64,000 bases of DNA from Leptodontidium sp. MPI-SDFR-AT-0119 (GCA_020726505.1 JAHLEZ010000007.1:2542001-2606000), one strand, 5' to 3'; positions 21,448-34,239 are shown, counted from the first letter of the stretch. Notes: a model not told the origin generated them from the letters alone. A program made the numbers and translations.

Positions 21448-22516
21448 GAAGTGCGAGGCTAGCCACATTCGTCTCTAGTGAAGCGATAACTCTTCAGGTA
21501 GCCTTCGCTCCATGGATGAGAGCCTGTTCAAAGTCGCTGAATCATTTTAGGACATTGACTTTAAGGAAAAGCCTCGGGCGAGAGGGTGGTACTGGTACAG
21601 TACTTTGCTGCAGAGGTTTCTAACCAGGGGTGTTGGTTCGATGTTAGGTTGCGTTAATGCCACTGCTTTGCCTTCGATTGAGAATCAATACATTCTGATA
21701 CCATGAGTGACTGTTAAGAGGCTACTGTGAGCGAAGACTAGAAGATGAGAATATACATCCCGGCCTAGATGGAAGACTATCTAAGAAGCCTGTTGGGTCT
21801 ATTTGGGGGTGCGCAAACGGGTTCGAGTCGAGGCTGGCCAAATTCGTCTCCAGCGAATCGAAAGACTGTTTAAAGTCTCTAAATCATTTCAGAACATTGG
21901 TTGACTTTGAGGAAGAGCGGAGCCCAAGTTTAAGTAAGCCTTAGTTTTGATCTTTAAAGTGAATTGTATAATAGAGTATAGGTAGTAACTACTATCGCTT
22001 CACCGGAGACGAATTTGGCCAGCCGCACATTAGACTCGATATCCATTAGCTCGGTTCCCAGCTCCTGAACATTCCTTAACCCCCTCACCTGTCGACGCAA
22101 CTCGGCATTGTCAGGATGTACCACCTGTTCCCTTGAAAGAAACAGACCGTTGGATTGACGTTTGAAGCTTAGTCTCCAGGAGTTACTTTGCTAAATCGTG
22201 ACATAACCGCATTCATGGTCTTCATCATCACCTGGGTCGTGGCTCGGTTGACATTTTTCTTGACGGGGAATGGAGTCGTGTCGTTCCTCTTCAATTTTTT
22301 ATGCCCCCGACGTGGTTTACATATCGAGGCACTGATCTCCTAGCCCTTCCCTCGCTATACACACACTACGTTAGTGAATTAGACAAGTTTCGGCAAGCTG
22401 TCAAAGACTAAGAGCTGAAAATGTTCGACGGGGTGTTACTATTGTCGAAAGAATAGACGGGAGTACATGAGAAGGGAGGTATTTTAGTCTAAGCTGCCTT
22501 AGATAACTGGACCGAA
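21448..22516. other. intergenic with diverged short repeats
   Basis: The 3' flank just after the flavoprotein stop (about 21459-21590) is duplicated in degraded form at about 21831-21935 (aggct.gcca.attcgtctc). It recurs inverted at 21999-22024. No supported gene. Confidence 0.45.
21832..22024. repeat. inverted repeat, MITE-like (193 bp)
   Basis: The arms ggctggccaaattcgtctcc (21832-21851, extending to 21857) and its reverse complement at 21999-22024 match 24 of 26 bases. A third related copy is at about 21462. There is no clear target duplication, so a MITE is possible but not shown. Confidence 0.5.
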
Positions 22517-22870
22517 ATGGACTATTTCGTGGCAAGATATCTCGATCAGTTGTTTTACAAACATAAGGATCTAGAAGGTCGGATAGAAAGTTTTATGAAA
22601 GAGGACCTAACTCGACGGGCCATCGTGGAGCGGAAGACTCGAGATTTCATGGCATTCTGCGTGGAGCTGAAGTCTCTTGGGATCACAGACGCTGCTGTTC
22701 CCACAAGCGATGTGAATATGGAAATGCCTTGCACTTGGAAACAAATTCTCCCGAGATCTACTTCAGGCAGGAGCAGCTTTTTACTCGTGACTGGAGCGTC
22801 ATATTTAGTTTGGAAATACGCCAGTCGAAACCCCTCCACAACGCTAACAATTTCAAACACTATCCTTTAA
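22517..22870 (+). CDS. hypothetical ORF (117 aa), doubtful
   Basis: An open frame beginning MDYFVARYLDQLFYKHKDLE, with charged helical character in the first 70 residues and a hydrophobic patch (LLVTGASYLVW) near residue 95. I do not recognise a family. The surrounding bases are ordinary, but the region just downstream is degraded. It may be the end of a larger decayed gene. Confidence 0.25.
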   Translation: MDYFVARYLDQLFYKHKDLEGRIESFMKEDLTRRAIVERKTRDFMAFCVELKSLGITDAAVPTSDVNMEMPCTWKQILPRSTSGRSSFLLVTGASYLVWKYASRNPSTTLTISNTIL

Positions 22871-23830
22871 AGCTTCGAAACCTTCCAACTCTTTTGTAAC
22901 CGCCGCGTAATCTTCCTTTAATTGCGCAATCTCAATTTCATTGAGCCGAGGGCTTCTTAATAGCTGAAAACCGGCTTCCTCTTGTTTTTTCCACGCTTTT
23001 CTAACGCTGCTCTTAAAGACGACTAAGTAGAATCTTAGGTGGCCTTATCCATAGCGTTTAGAAGATCCTACATGGCAGCTTGTTTCGTTTGTAGCTTCTT
23101 GGCAATTTTATTCTTCTTCTCTTAAAAACTCTATAGCTCTTTGATTCGAGCGTCTGTGATTTTTCCAGCTATTATATATCTATTCCTGTTAGTGGCTATG
23201 AGGTTCAACACTGTTTGGTCTCCGTACCTGTCAGTCTATGGAAAGGGGAGTAGCCGGGACAAAAGGCGTCGAGATATCTTCTGGGTAGAGGGGAGCTCAA
23301 GATGTCTAGCTGTAGAGTGGCAGTGCACAGATGATGTGTTTTTCCGCCACTTGTCTCTGCCACACTAAGTGGCACTGTTGGCGAAATCACGAGATAAAGC
23401 TTTGACTTAGATGTACGCAAACCTTTAGATGAATGAGTTGCTAGAGTGGAATTCTTTTTATGTGCATTCTACTACCTCCCTTAGCGTACAATAATCCTGC
23501 TTGCGAGATGATGCGAATGATACACAATTAGAGTAACACCTTATGCTGACGTGCTGTGTGGCTTAAAAAGTGTGCAGAATTGCCCATGATAACTGAGCAT
23601 CCTTTATAAGGACACAAGAAGCCGCTATTAGCTAATCGTCTCTGAAGATGCTGAACTCGAACGTGCTTTTCTAGACTATCTTTACGTGAAAATGGACCTC
23701 GTTCGTAAAATACGTAATATAGTGTGGAGTTTATATGTAGCCTGTTGTTTACCGTTTGTATTTCTTGAACTTTTATTAGTGTGTTACTTTTTTTCTCTTG
23801 GGAAATCTCGTCGTTATTATTAGTACTTGT
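22871..23830. other. intergenic, grading into RIP island
   Basis: Ordinary composition to about 23460, then AT-rich. No gene that I can support. Confidence 0.4.
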
Positions 23831-23835
23831 ATTAG

Positions 23836-25863
23836 TATACGAATGGCTTTTCTTAAAATGCCGCTTTAATTGTACTACTTTGAATAGGCGAGGCGTTTCT
23901 TAGCGGTAGTAGAGTTGTGCTAGAGTATAAACGAGTTGGACTCGTATATTGAAAACCTAATTCTAAGGAAGCTTATTAAGTGGTTGGAATAGTAGGTTGG
24001 CTACCGTGGCCCGCTCCTCGAGCTTATAATTAATAGTCGATGGTATAAGTATTTTTGTATCGGGAAGAATGCCTCGCATTTAGCGATTTACTTTATCGAT
24101 GTGAACGGTTTTATAGAAGTTATTAATTATATTATCGAGTAACTTATTTTTTAATTTGTTTTTCTTGTAGTTAATCTTACGTTAAGCTTCATAGTATTTC
24201 TTATACTAGAACGTACCCTCGGTTGCCTTGATTATAAAGTAACCGTCTTTTTTTATCTTAAGCGCGTAGCTCTTCTAGGCTTTTACCTTTTTTAGGATAT
24301 ATAAATAGTTCGAAATCACCTTTTTTTTTGTGTATTACTTAGCTTATCCGGGGCATTATTATGACGTTTAAGGCGACCGACAGCTCGAATAAGATCCTCG
24401 CGGCGAGTAGTTCCAAGGTAAATGGCTTAATAATCGGCGTTAATAAACGAGAGTATATAATGTCGTTTATATACGTCCTTATTGTTTCCTATAGCGTGTC
24501 TTCTCTCCTCGGGGGTTAGTGCCTCTATATCGTTCACATTTAGTAAATTTATATTAGTAAATATTACATAGAAAATTGTTCTTATTATTTAATCGTTTCC
24601 TAGATTTTATTCGCAAGTTATATTATTAAAGTTGTTTCCCGAAACAATAGGTGCGGCTAAGACGAATAAAGTAGTACTAGTGCTTCTTGTATATAAATGA
24701 TTTCGTTTTCGATATTTAGACTTTAGTTGGCGTATACTCGATGTTATAAAAAATAGGCGTTTTACTTAGTCGTCGTCTTATTTCAAACGAATACGATCTG
24801 TTCCTTTTAGAATAATAAGATCGTAAATCTATTATAGTAATGTGAATTTGTTCTTAAATACGTTGTTTATAATAGCTAAAGCCATAATAAATATAACTAG
24901 GCAGCAAATTATACTTTTATTGTCGCTGAACGTGAATTTTTTCTTATATAAGATTAGATAATTTAAGTAAGTATTAAAAGGAAAATAAATATGTACTTAC
25001 GGCTTCTTTTTTTCACTTAATCGCTTAATGTATTAAAAGTTAAGAATAAGCCGTATAGTAGGCCACTATTCTTTTATTAGGGGAGGGAAGACTTAAAACT
25101 TAATATCTTTGTATAAGAGGGGTATCTTCTTAATTAAAGCCGTAGGCCTTATAGACGTATAACTAGCGAAAATGTTAATTAAGGACTCTTACACTTAGAG
25201 TCGTCATAAGGAAATTTCTCTTAATTACGAACTTAGAGATCGTTTTAAAGAACACATAGGCCCTCTACGTATAGGGTAAACTTCTCGACTTCTGAATCAT
25301 CGAGACCGAGTATAAGAATCTATTATAAATTTATTAGTATTATTAATTTTCTAAAAAAGACGAGTAATAAACATTACGGAGGTTTACTAGAATCCGCTTA
25401 TTTATATAGCGCTTTATTATACGTTAGTAGTTTATACTAAGTACGTGCTAGTACGTGGACATAGTTACTTGCCTCTTAATACGCGAATTTTTTCTTTTCT
25501 TTTATTAGATAAGGAACGTCTTGAAGTCTTCCGCGGTTGTACCTTTAAGAGCAGCCACCGGATCTCCTTTTCTTATTTTCTTATAATGCCTAAAGTGCTA
25601 CTATTAGTAAGTATATAGTGTTAAACGACAATAGTAACTTATAGTTTCTATATTTGTTTTTCTCTTTTTATTATCGCCTTTGTCTTATTATAGGGCTTTA
25701 CTAGATTTAGGCCGGCGATTACGAACTCGGCCCTAATCTTCTGATAATGCTTGGCTTTTGAATTGAAGTTACAGTTAGAGCCGTAGCTAGAGTTAGACTT
25801 AGAGTCGGAATCAGAGTTAAAATCAGAGGCGGCGCTGGAGTCGTTGGCATTAGAAATGGGCAC
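23836..25863 (-). pseudogene. DUF3435 tyrosine recombinase-like gene, RIP-degraded
   Basis: Read on the minus strand, the decayed frame preserves the length of a fungal DUF3435 protein. An acidic N-terminus is at 25863-25700. ALKGTTAEDFKTFL (about 25545-25500) and KRQVTMSTY are typical of the N-terminal domain. A central region around 24960-24600 has QQIYDLI-like and RPLFF motifs. LTPEERRHA follows at about 24519-24490, then AIYLGTTRREDLIRAVGRLK (about 24425-24370). The C-terminus includes LEERATVANLLFQPL and KRHFKKSH near 23850. Stops are scattered where Gln or Trp is expected. DUF3435 is the superfamily that includes Starship captain recombinases and many related fungal YR proteins. I cannot tell which subgroup this belongs to. 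No intact copy is in the window. Confidence 0.75.
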
Positions 25864-26663
25864 CTTTTGCTTTTTCTTGGCCTATAGTTTAATTACTTGA
25901 GGATTCTCAGCACTAAATAAATCTAACGGAGGGGTTTTATGACGGCTATAGTATAAAGTCTTACGCTAGGCGTGACGTCGAGGCAGCTTTTATAATAGAA
26001 GAGATATACTATTACTTAGTAGTAATATTAAGGATATAACGAGGATTATTAATTATTTTAACGTTAGACTTCTTAAATAGTTAAGGACGATATCGTTCTT
26101 AGAAGAGGGTTATTTATAATGTCGTAAGGAGTTAATCTTAAGTTGTGCTGCTTTATACTAGTTGTACTACTTCGTCTCCTTAGTAGCTTTAAGTGTGAAG
26201 TAGTAGTGTTTGAGGAATTAGAGGTACCTGTTATAGTATGTAATTAGTTTAGCGATACGTCGATCGTGCGAGTTTATAAATCCTCGATTAGTAGTTTAGG
26301 AATATAAAAAGGTACAGGAACTAGAATAGAGGAAGAAGAATTCGATAATAAGGAGGCAATAAGTAAGGAGGGTAATAAGTAAAACGACGGTAAGACCGAT
26401 AATTTAAATACATCCTTAATAAGGTATTAGGGCCCCTTATATAAATAACCTTTCGTCGTAGTTAACCCTTACTGTTCTAATAGTTATAGTTATTGACTTA
26501 GAATAGGCGAGGAAGAATTTGTCGGTTAGAAGGTGCTTAAGGCGGCGTGTGGGTTAATGCGCTAGAGCTCGTAGCTTAATTTTCGAGCGCCTAAGCGAGG
26601 TAGAAAGGGTTAGTAAAACAGCGACTATACTGCCTTAGAAACGGGGATGAAATCATTAACATC
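25864..26663. other. AT-rich RIP sequence upstream of the DUF3435 remnant
   Basis: RIP-mutated sequence continuing upstream (minus-strand sense) of the recombinase remnant. It probably holds the rest of its N-terminus or promoter. No open frame longer than 60 codons. Confidence 0.4.

Positions 26664-26716
<53 letters not shown>
26664..26716. repeat. (TAA)n microsatellite
   Basis: About 17 consecutive taa/aat units, ending at the sequence cagggtggga. Confidence 0.9.
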
Positions 26717-26727
26717 CAGGGTGGGAA

Positions 26728-26792
26728 TTAATTAAATTAAATTAAACTTAAGTAACTTAATCGTTAATTATATTTTAATTTAATTTAATTAA
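26728..26792. repeat. 19-bp perfect AT-rich inverted repeat
   Basis: The arm at 26728-26746 (ttaattaaattaaattaaa) is exactly complementary to 26774-26792. The spacer is 27 bp. It lies between the microsatellite and the hAT transposase remnant and could be the subterminal region of that element. The hAT ends are not otherwise identifiable. Confidence 0.6.
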
Positions 26793-27488
26793 AGTAACTT
26801 AATTATGACTTAAGTAAGAGTCACATGATTTGAAGAGGAGCGCTAAGATAAGAAAGATAACCTTAAACTAGCGTACGTTCCTCTTAGCCAATGAATAAGA
26901 ATTTAGCTTATCTTAGCTTCTAGAACCTTCGCGAACCTTTAAAAAATGACAAATCAAACACCTAACTTATTAATACTATAACTAATTGATTCTTTAATAT
27001 TCTATTGCTTATTAAAGATATATTAGTAATAAAAATAAGCTTATAAATCATTAAAAGTATTAGAAACCAATATTTCAATAGAATAATCTAGAAATAATTA
27101 TATTAGTATATATAAAGATAAAGTCTCGTTAGAAATCCTTTTTTTGTCTTTATTAAATAACCTTATAACTAAAACACTTAACAACAACTCTAATTATTAT
27201 TACTATTATTACTTTTATATATACTTAAAGTATATAAATCTTATAAAATGTCTTATTCTACTACTACCCGAACGAATATTACTCAAAATCAAGAGGATTT
27301 TAAGCTCTCTAATAATCAACCGCTTATATTTAAAAGAGGGTTATTTATTAAAAAGCTAGACCCGATTCAGCAAAACCCTACACAGCCTCGGACAATTACA
27401 GTTAGTTGTACATATAAGAATTACAAGTAAGTTATATTAATCCTAATTTATATTACGTTATATATTAATTTAAATTTATAGTAAAAAG

Positions 27489-27748
27489 TGTCGGTGCAGT
27501 ACCGGTTCATGTACCACGCCGCATATATGAATATATTCTAATGCGAGTATAGTGACAGAGTAATAAATGAATGTATGGTTCAAAATCTGTCTATTTTCTA
27601 AGAGAGCGCGAGGAGAGCTAGACTATATACTACAAAACCCCACCGAATGTCCACTGAAACTAGTCCGGCTAGGCTCTAACCCCTGACTTTGACCCGCACC
27701 CCCTTTTCCAGACTGAAGTATGCTCATGCAGGGACCTGTGGACTAACA
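27489..27748 (-). repeat. solo Copia LTR, target duplication AAAAG
   Basis: 260 bp, the reverse complement of the LTRs at 5921 and 13215 (tgtcggtgcagtacc...ggactaaca). It is flanked by aaaag at 27484-27488 and 27749-27753. This is a product of LTR-LTR recombination. It is less RIP-mutated than the full element's LTRs. Confidence 0.9.
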
Positions 27749-29357
27749 AAAAGTTTCTAAAGCAACGTGTATCACATACTATAAGTAACTATATATCGCA
27801 TTATAAGCATAATCATAAGCTAGTATCACTAGGCTTATTAGATAATGATATTAGTAAGTAATCTTATTCTAAATATTATTATTAGTATATACTAATTATA
27901 ATATAAATAGGCTCGCAAGCTAGTAACTCTTCTAGTATTACTAGAGATCTACCAGAATCTCAAGGCTCTATAAGCGATATTTAAGCTCTTCTAAAGCTAA
28001 GAAGAGAGAATTAAGCGAATTCAATAACAAAGAGTTTAAAGTTAAGATTTTAGACTTTATATTACAAAACAAGCTTTCTTTTCGATTAATCGATAGCCTT
28101 ACTTTTAAAGAGCTTTTGAGATATTTGAAAGAGTAAGTAAATTCTTTATATTATAATACTTATATAAGCTAATTATTCTTTAGGGATATTCCAACAATTA
28201 ATAGAAAGATTCTAAGAGACGAATTAAATTCTGTTTATTTAAGTGCCTTTAACAGCTTTAAAAATAAGCTTAATACTCATAAAGAAAATCAAGGCACGTT
28301 TAGTCTTACTGTAGACGCTTGGACTGCGTCTAATTAAGACGCTTATTTAGGTATTACTATGTAAGTAATTAACTCTTAAATTTAATATATATATAACTAA
28401 CTTTTTTTATTACAGACACTTTATGAGTAAGAGCTTTAAATTAGAGTCTTACTGATTAAGAATGGCTGTACTCGAAGATAGGCACTCCGGAGCTTATATG
28501 TGCGAAGTATTATTAAATACTTTAAAAGACTTTGAGATTGAATATAACATTAAAAGGTAAGTTTTAGTACGTATTATTCAAATTATTATTACTAATTCTT
28601 TATAGTATTACTCGAGATAACGCATCTTCTAATAATACCCTAATATTAAGCTTTATTAGAGCTTATGATTTAGAGGCTATTAAACTTCAAGGAGATATAA
28701 CTTGTTGTGCGCACGTGCTTAATATAGCTACACAAGAGATAATAAGCTCTATTATTAAAGCCGAAGATTCTATAGAAGAATTAGACGCTATTAGAGCTAT
28801 TGAAGAAGAAGAAGAAGATTTAAAAGAAAGCAATATATTTACTAGTAAGTTTATATATCTTAAAATTATTAAGTATAAATACTAATTAATAAAAAACGTC
28901 CTAATAATATATACTCTTTATAGAAACGAATTCGACTTATTATAATAGCTTTTAAATATAGCGATAACAATAAACAAGCTCTATTAGCTCAAATTAAAGC
29001 TTTAAATATAACACAATTTCAAATGCCTCAGCTAGGTAAGTAATAATAATTATTTTAGTCTTAATAAACTTACTAATTAATTATAGATACTACAACTCGG
29101 TGGTCTTCGACTTATAATATACTCAACAACTTTCTAATTCTTATTAGCCTATTAATATAGTTATGTAAAACTCTAATAATAAGGCTTTTAAGAATAAGAA
29201 GTTTTTGATCTCGGAAGAAGAAATAATATACTTAAAAAATACTTTATTAATACTTAAGGTATTTGTTAAGGCTATTAATAAACTTCAAGCCGATAAATAT
29301 CTTACTACATATTACACGGTTCTAATGCTATACAATATTTATATACAATTAAAAAGG

Positions 29358-31052
29358 TGTTAGTTTAATAGTCACGTTTTTAGTCACATACTCGCTTAAC
29401 GAGTATTTAAGGGGGGGCTCTAGTATAGAGCTCTCCTTTTCTTAAATACACATTTTACCACACAGGATTTTACCCCTTAAATGTATCGATTCTGAACTAG
29501 AATCAGTAGTACTACTTGAGTATAACGACATTAATTAATCTAGTTAATTACTCGGCTATTAATTAACAAGTTTATTAGTTAAACTCGACAATTCTAAGTC
29601 CTTACACAGCGAAAGCTCGAGTACAAAGAATGTTTCGAAGCCGGCAAGTAAATAAACTCGAATAAAAGGCAAGAACAAATAACACTACAACCCGTCGAAA
29701 CTCGAATCATTTATAAGCCTAAAGTAAGGGATAAGAACTACTTGATTCGACTAAGACACTCCGAACCCCCTCCTCCTTATATTATAGTCGACCTCTTACG
29801 TACGCTACTCGTTGACCTCTTTATTAAGCTAGCTTAATGAACCCCCCCCCTCTATAGTCGACCTACTACCTTAACGAAACCCCTCTTCGCAGTCGACCTA
29901 CTACCTCGACGACTCCGAACCTCCTCTTCCTCACTATAGTCGACCTCCTACGGCACGCCTACTTTCGACCTCTTCGCTAAACTAGTCGAAGCTCCCTCTT
30001 TCGAAGTACTTATTCGAAGAACCTCTACTTCCTCCTCAAATATATACCTTTTCTCCGCTATAACGACCCTTATAGTAATAAGTTCGAAGCCGGCGAGATT
30101 CTTTCTCGAGTAAAAGGCAGGACAATTACTTCTTCGAAACACCCTTTTCCTCTCTATTATAGACGACCTCCTACGACAATGCGTCTACCTTCGACCTCTT
30201 CGCTAAGCTAGTCGAAGCTCTCTCCTTCGAAGTACTTATTTAAAAGACCTCTCTTCTTCCTTAAATACACACCTTTTCTCTACTATAACGACCCCCGCAG
30301 CGATAAGTTCAAAGCCGGCGAGATTCTTTCTCAAGTAGAAGGCAAGACAGTTACTTCTTCTTCGAAACACCTTTTTTCCTCTCTACTACAGACGACCTCC
30401 TACAGTAATACGTCAATTATTGACCTCTTTATTAAGCCAGCTCGATCCCCTCTTTTACACGCCTCAGAATCGCCTACTTCGACCTCTTCACTAAGCCAGC
30501 TTAAAACTACCTCTTCTACACGCCTTAGAATTACTAGCTGTCGAACTTCCTTTTAATACTTCCTTTTTCTGATTTTTCCCCCTTTCTTCGAAGCCACGTT
30601 ACTCGATTCGGAAATTAAGTCTTAGTAAGCTTCGTGTACTTTAACGACAATTTCGCTTTAGTACTAAATTAACCTAAATAACCGACAAGTTCTACTGTAA
30701 GGGGTCTTATACTAGTTATATTAACTCCGGTACTAAGGCTTTCGAGAGTATAGATAAAAATAAGGAATAATTAACTTCTTTATATTTAAAGACTCGTCAT
30801 TGTTTATTCGATTAATTACTAATTACTAAGTTAGTATTTAATTCGAGGGAGACATCTCTCGAAAAGGAAAAACTACTAGTATTAGTTTAATAGTCACGTT
30901 TTTAGTTATATACTCGCTTAACGAGTATTTAAGGGGGGGCTCTAGTATAGAGCTCTCCTTTTCTTAAATATACATTTTGCCACATAAGATTTTACCCCTT
31001 AAATATGTCGATTCTAAACCGGAATCAGTGGTACCACCTGAGTATAACGACA
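29358..31052. mobile_element. small non-autonomous LTR element (1.70 kb), copy 1
   Basis: Two 173-bp LTRs (29358-29530 and 30880-31052), beginning tgttagtttaatag (tattag in the mutated 3' copy) and ending tataacgaca. The target duplication is AAAGG at 29353-29357 and 31053-31057. The interior has no gag or pol and contains ~220-bp tandem modules (cgacctcctacg at about 29942, 30165 and 30385). This is a TRIM/LARD-like element. The reverse complement also begins TG and ends CA, so the true orientation is open. It sits inside the hAT transposase. Confidence 0.88.
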
Positions 31053-31270
31053 AAAGGATTAAAGAGGAATTAATAGTAAGTTATATTCTAATAATTTTAT
31101 TATTATATATATTAATATTTATAGGAATTTCCGCCTCTTATTAAAGCTATTAACTTAGGCGTAACTAAGCTACGTAAATATTATCCGAAGAATCAATGGC
31201 TGAATTCGAGCACTCGAACTAAGACTTTATATATAAGTCTATTATTAGATCCTCGAATTAAAAAGGATAG

Positions 31271-32690
31271 TGTGGTGGGGAAGGCTCTCGGTAGCTCCTT
31301 TGTCACTTAACCGGATAGGCTCCTTCCATATAAAAGGGCTTAACACTTGAAAATAACTCAACAACTAAGAACGTTTTATAGATATTATCTAATACACTTT
31401 TTTCTCCTCCCCTCCCTTAACTTTATATACTCTTTAAATATATAGTATCTTTAGATTTGATCGATCCGCGATTTTCTACGCCTAGAATCTCTCCCGTACC
31501 TTATTATATATTACCTCTCTTGTTGTGTAGTTTATTAGGCTTTATCTCTCTTATATATTTTTAGTGACCGACGTAGGGAGTGAGTTTAGTACGAGGAAAT
31601 AAAACTAGGTAAGTTATGCGGAAAGGGCCCTTTATATTAATCACAAGCGTTTAAGGAGAATCAAGAAGCGATAACTACTTAAACTAAGGGACTTATTTAG
31701 TTAGTAACTCCTTAGCTTTCGAAAGCAAAAATAGTAGATATAAAGGCACGAGTATTTGACAGGGAGAGTAGAGAGACACGAGGGACGTAAGTGAGCCTTT
31801 ATAATACGTAAGGACACTTAGAGTATTAGAAAATCTCTTCTCTCTTAGCTTGAGGCTTTATGCCCGCTATTCTAAAGACTTATACGTTACTATCTCACAA
31901 TACTTTCCACGGTAATACGAGGCCTTATAATATTAGACTATTATGGCTTAATAATATAAGGTGCCGAGATTACTATGTAAGAAGTTAATTAAGTATTATA
32001 GGCCTTATTCTTTAGTTCGTTAGTTAAAGGCTAAAGTCTTACTTAGAGATTCGGCGGAAGTGTGTTCTAGGCTAGTCTAGAACTAGGCCTTAGTTATTCT
32101 TTTTAGCGTTATTTAATTTCCATTTGCCCCCTATTTATTAATTTAAACCCTCTATAATTTCAGCGTATAAGGCCTGAGGCGCAAGCTAAGACCTCGCTAA
32201 GAGAGCCTATCGTTTGGCCCTTTGCTTAAGGAGGCGAGGCATTAAATACTGTTTTTAGGGGGACGTTTTTTTACTTTCTTTATATAATAATATAATATAA
32301 AGAATATAATATAACTACCTCGCTTAAAGCTCGCTTATATACTTAATAAAGCCTATTCTAGGCCTAATCAGTCGGAAATAGCTCAAAACAAGCCACATAC
32401 GTCTGATACAGAGCTCCGACGTCCACAGGTTACAGCCATAGAATCCAAGGCTTCTGATACACGGCTTTCTTAGGCTAAAACAGTGGTTGTACGAAGCTCC
32501 GGGCTTTACGTCTCAAACTACCGGAAGCAACTGTATTCGGTAAAGACTCGTTTGAGCTCGTTTGAGCTTACATTTACCTAATTCGGCTACCTAAGCGAAT
32601 ACACACGTGATAAGCTAGAGTAGTTATACAGACTTAGAAATCCCCTCTACGATTGAATCATCATTCACACCAAATCTCTTCTTTTCATTA
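31271..32690. other. unclassified RIP-degraded repeat sequence
   Basis: It begins with an LTR-promoter-like stretch (tgtggtggggaaggc...catataaaagggctt, about 31273-31345). A gag-like but unreadable region follows. No matching second LTR is visible. Possibly a truncated LTR element that cut the hAT transposon. Confidence 0.35.
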
Positions 32691-32699
32691 GTACTAGGG

Positions 32700-34156
32700 T
32701 ATTATAAAGATTTATATCACTATTGCAAACGATAACCTAAGCACACGAAGATATGCCAACGAACATTATAAAAATCATTTAAGAATATGCGATTAGTTCA
32801 TGAGAACTACGAATACTAGTAATCATTAACCAGAATAGCGAAAAAGCGGTGAAAGTAATCAATTGCATTAGCGGCATATGTATTACAACAAACCAATCGA
32901 AGAGAAAAGGTATAATAAGCATAAGAGGCGCCATTTTTAATGCCTATAATAAGATACTAAATGGATAACTTATTACATTCGCGATTACCCTTAGATCGAG
33001 ATTAAAACAAAACCCGTACGTTACTAAACTCGAGGCGATAGTAATAGTAATTTAGGGAATTCCCTTATACCTCTTAAGAATAAAAATCACAATTATTACT
33101 AATAATTAAAAGGCGCTATAAGTAGTAAGCTAATCAAAATAATAATAGGGTTAGGTTAGCGTAATACAAATTTATAATATAGTTAGAAAACTAAGGAAAA
33201 GAAATAATTACGTCCTTCTTATGTAGGCCTTAGCATAATAAGAGTTTTATCTGGGAAAAGAAGCTAAGAAGGTAGTACGAAGGGCCATAGAAATAAGCAA
33301 ATTACTATAAAAACTATTCTCTAACGCCAAATCTACAATTATTAATATAGCAAAAGTAAAGAGGTAAATCGATAATACGCTTTTTAATAAGATAAGAAAA
33401 CACCTAAAGAAAATAAATATAGCGCTATTAGGGCGATATACCCGTATCTTATATAACGCCTTAAGAAGAAGAAAAGCAAATGTACTAGTACAATTGCGGA
33501 CGAGCATAGCACGGCTCAACGAGTATTTATATCGTATTAAGGCAGCAAAATCGAATTAGTATGCTTACGAATAAGCAAGAGAAATAATTAAACACTTCCT
33601 CTTTAATTACTTATTATAGGACACGCATCGAGAATGCTTATTAAAATAAACGAAGACTAAAAGGGGTAGCCTCTCCTACTACCTAGGAGGGAAAGCAGCA
33701 TCTAACCACTAAATTGAAAACCTAACATTAAAGTGGTACGGACTACTATCAAGTACGCTATTGCAACAGGCCGACTCGACTTAGAGGTGGAACACACAGT
33801 AACCCAGACGTCACAAGCGTGACTTGCATTAAGACTTCCCCCCCTTCCTTTTGTTTTCCCCTTCCCCTCTTACTCAACTAACCCACCACGCATCCTCGTG
33901 ACTTAGCATGTCTTGCTTCAACCGCTGAGGATAGGACGTTAAATACTTGGAGGAGTTATCTCTAAGTACACTTGCTATTAACAAACCTACGAGACCACGT
34001 CGAATTGTAGAATTAAAGGCTAAAACAAAAGCCGTTTAAAGCAAACGTAGGGGCTATCACGAGACCATGGCGGAACTGGAGGAATCGAACCTATGTAAAT
34101 AGTACTAGTGCCCTTTAGGCTTAGCCGGGCGGAATAGACCTTCATCATCATCATCA
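32700..34156 (+). mobile_element. Tad-like LINE 3' portion, RIP-degraded
   Basis: The frame, interrupted by stops, encodes RNase H of a fungal non-LTR element. PYVTKLEAIVIVI is at about 33015-33055 and LRKYSGYTATN-like readings are absent. It is followed by the region RYTRILYNALRRRKANVLVQL (about 33430-33495), which corresponds to PGKHTRTLYDGLKRREASVLAQL in the intact tail at 37551. The 3' untranslated part matches that of the second copy (gccctttaggcttagccggg) and ends in a (TCA)n tail at 34142-34156. It is truncated at the 5' side. Confidence 0.8.
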
Positions 34157-34239
34157 GCGCCTGGACGATAGCCTGAAGCAAAAAGTCAACCCTGGCAGCA
34201 GCGCAACGGATAATATTAGACTACTAAGGGTGCAGCGGA

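Larger units (their letters stand above)
27140..31270 (+). mobile_element. hAT transposon remnant with two nested insertions
   Basis: The decayed frame shows hAT transposase features in order. The first block, around 28300-28360, includes FSLTVDAWTASN. Near 28610-28760 come TRDNASSNN and CCAHVLNIATQEII. TTRWSSTYNIL is at about 29095-29125. After the inserted LTR element, KAINLGVTKLRKYYPKNQW and LLLDPRIKK follow near 31145-31265. Removing 29358-31052 plus one copy of AAAGG restores the frame across the site (QLK|RIKEEL). A solo Copia LTR sits at 27489. Small introns appear to interrupt the gene. TIRs were not identified, so the limits are approximate, and the 3' end is cut by other repeat sequence after about 31270. 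Confidence 0.78.

Noticed and set aside
26664..26716. CRISPR-like repetition
   Set aside because: Simple (TAA)n microsatellite without spacers; the organism is a fungus.
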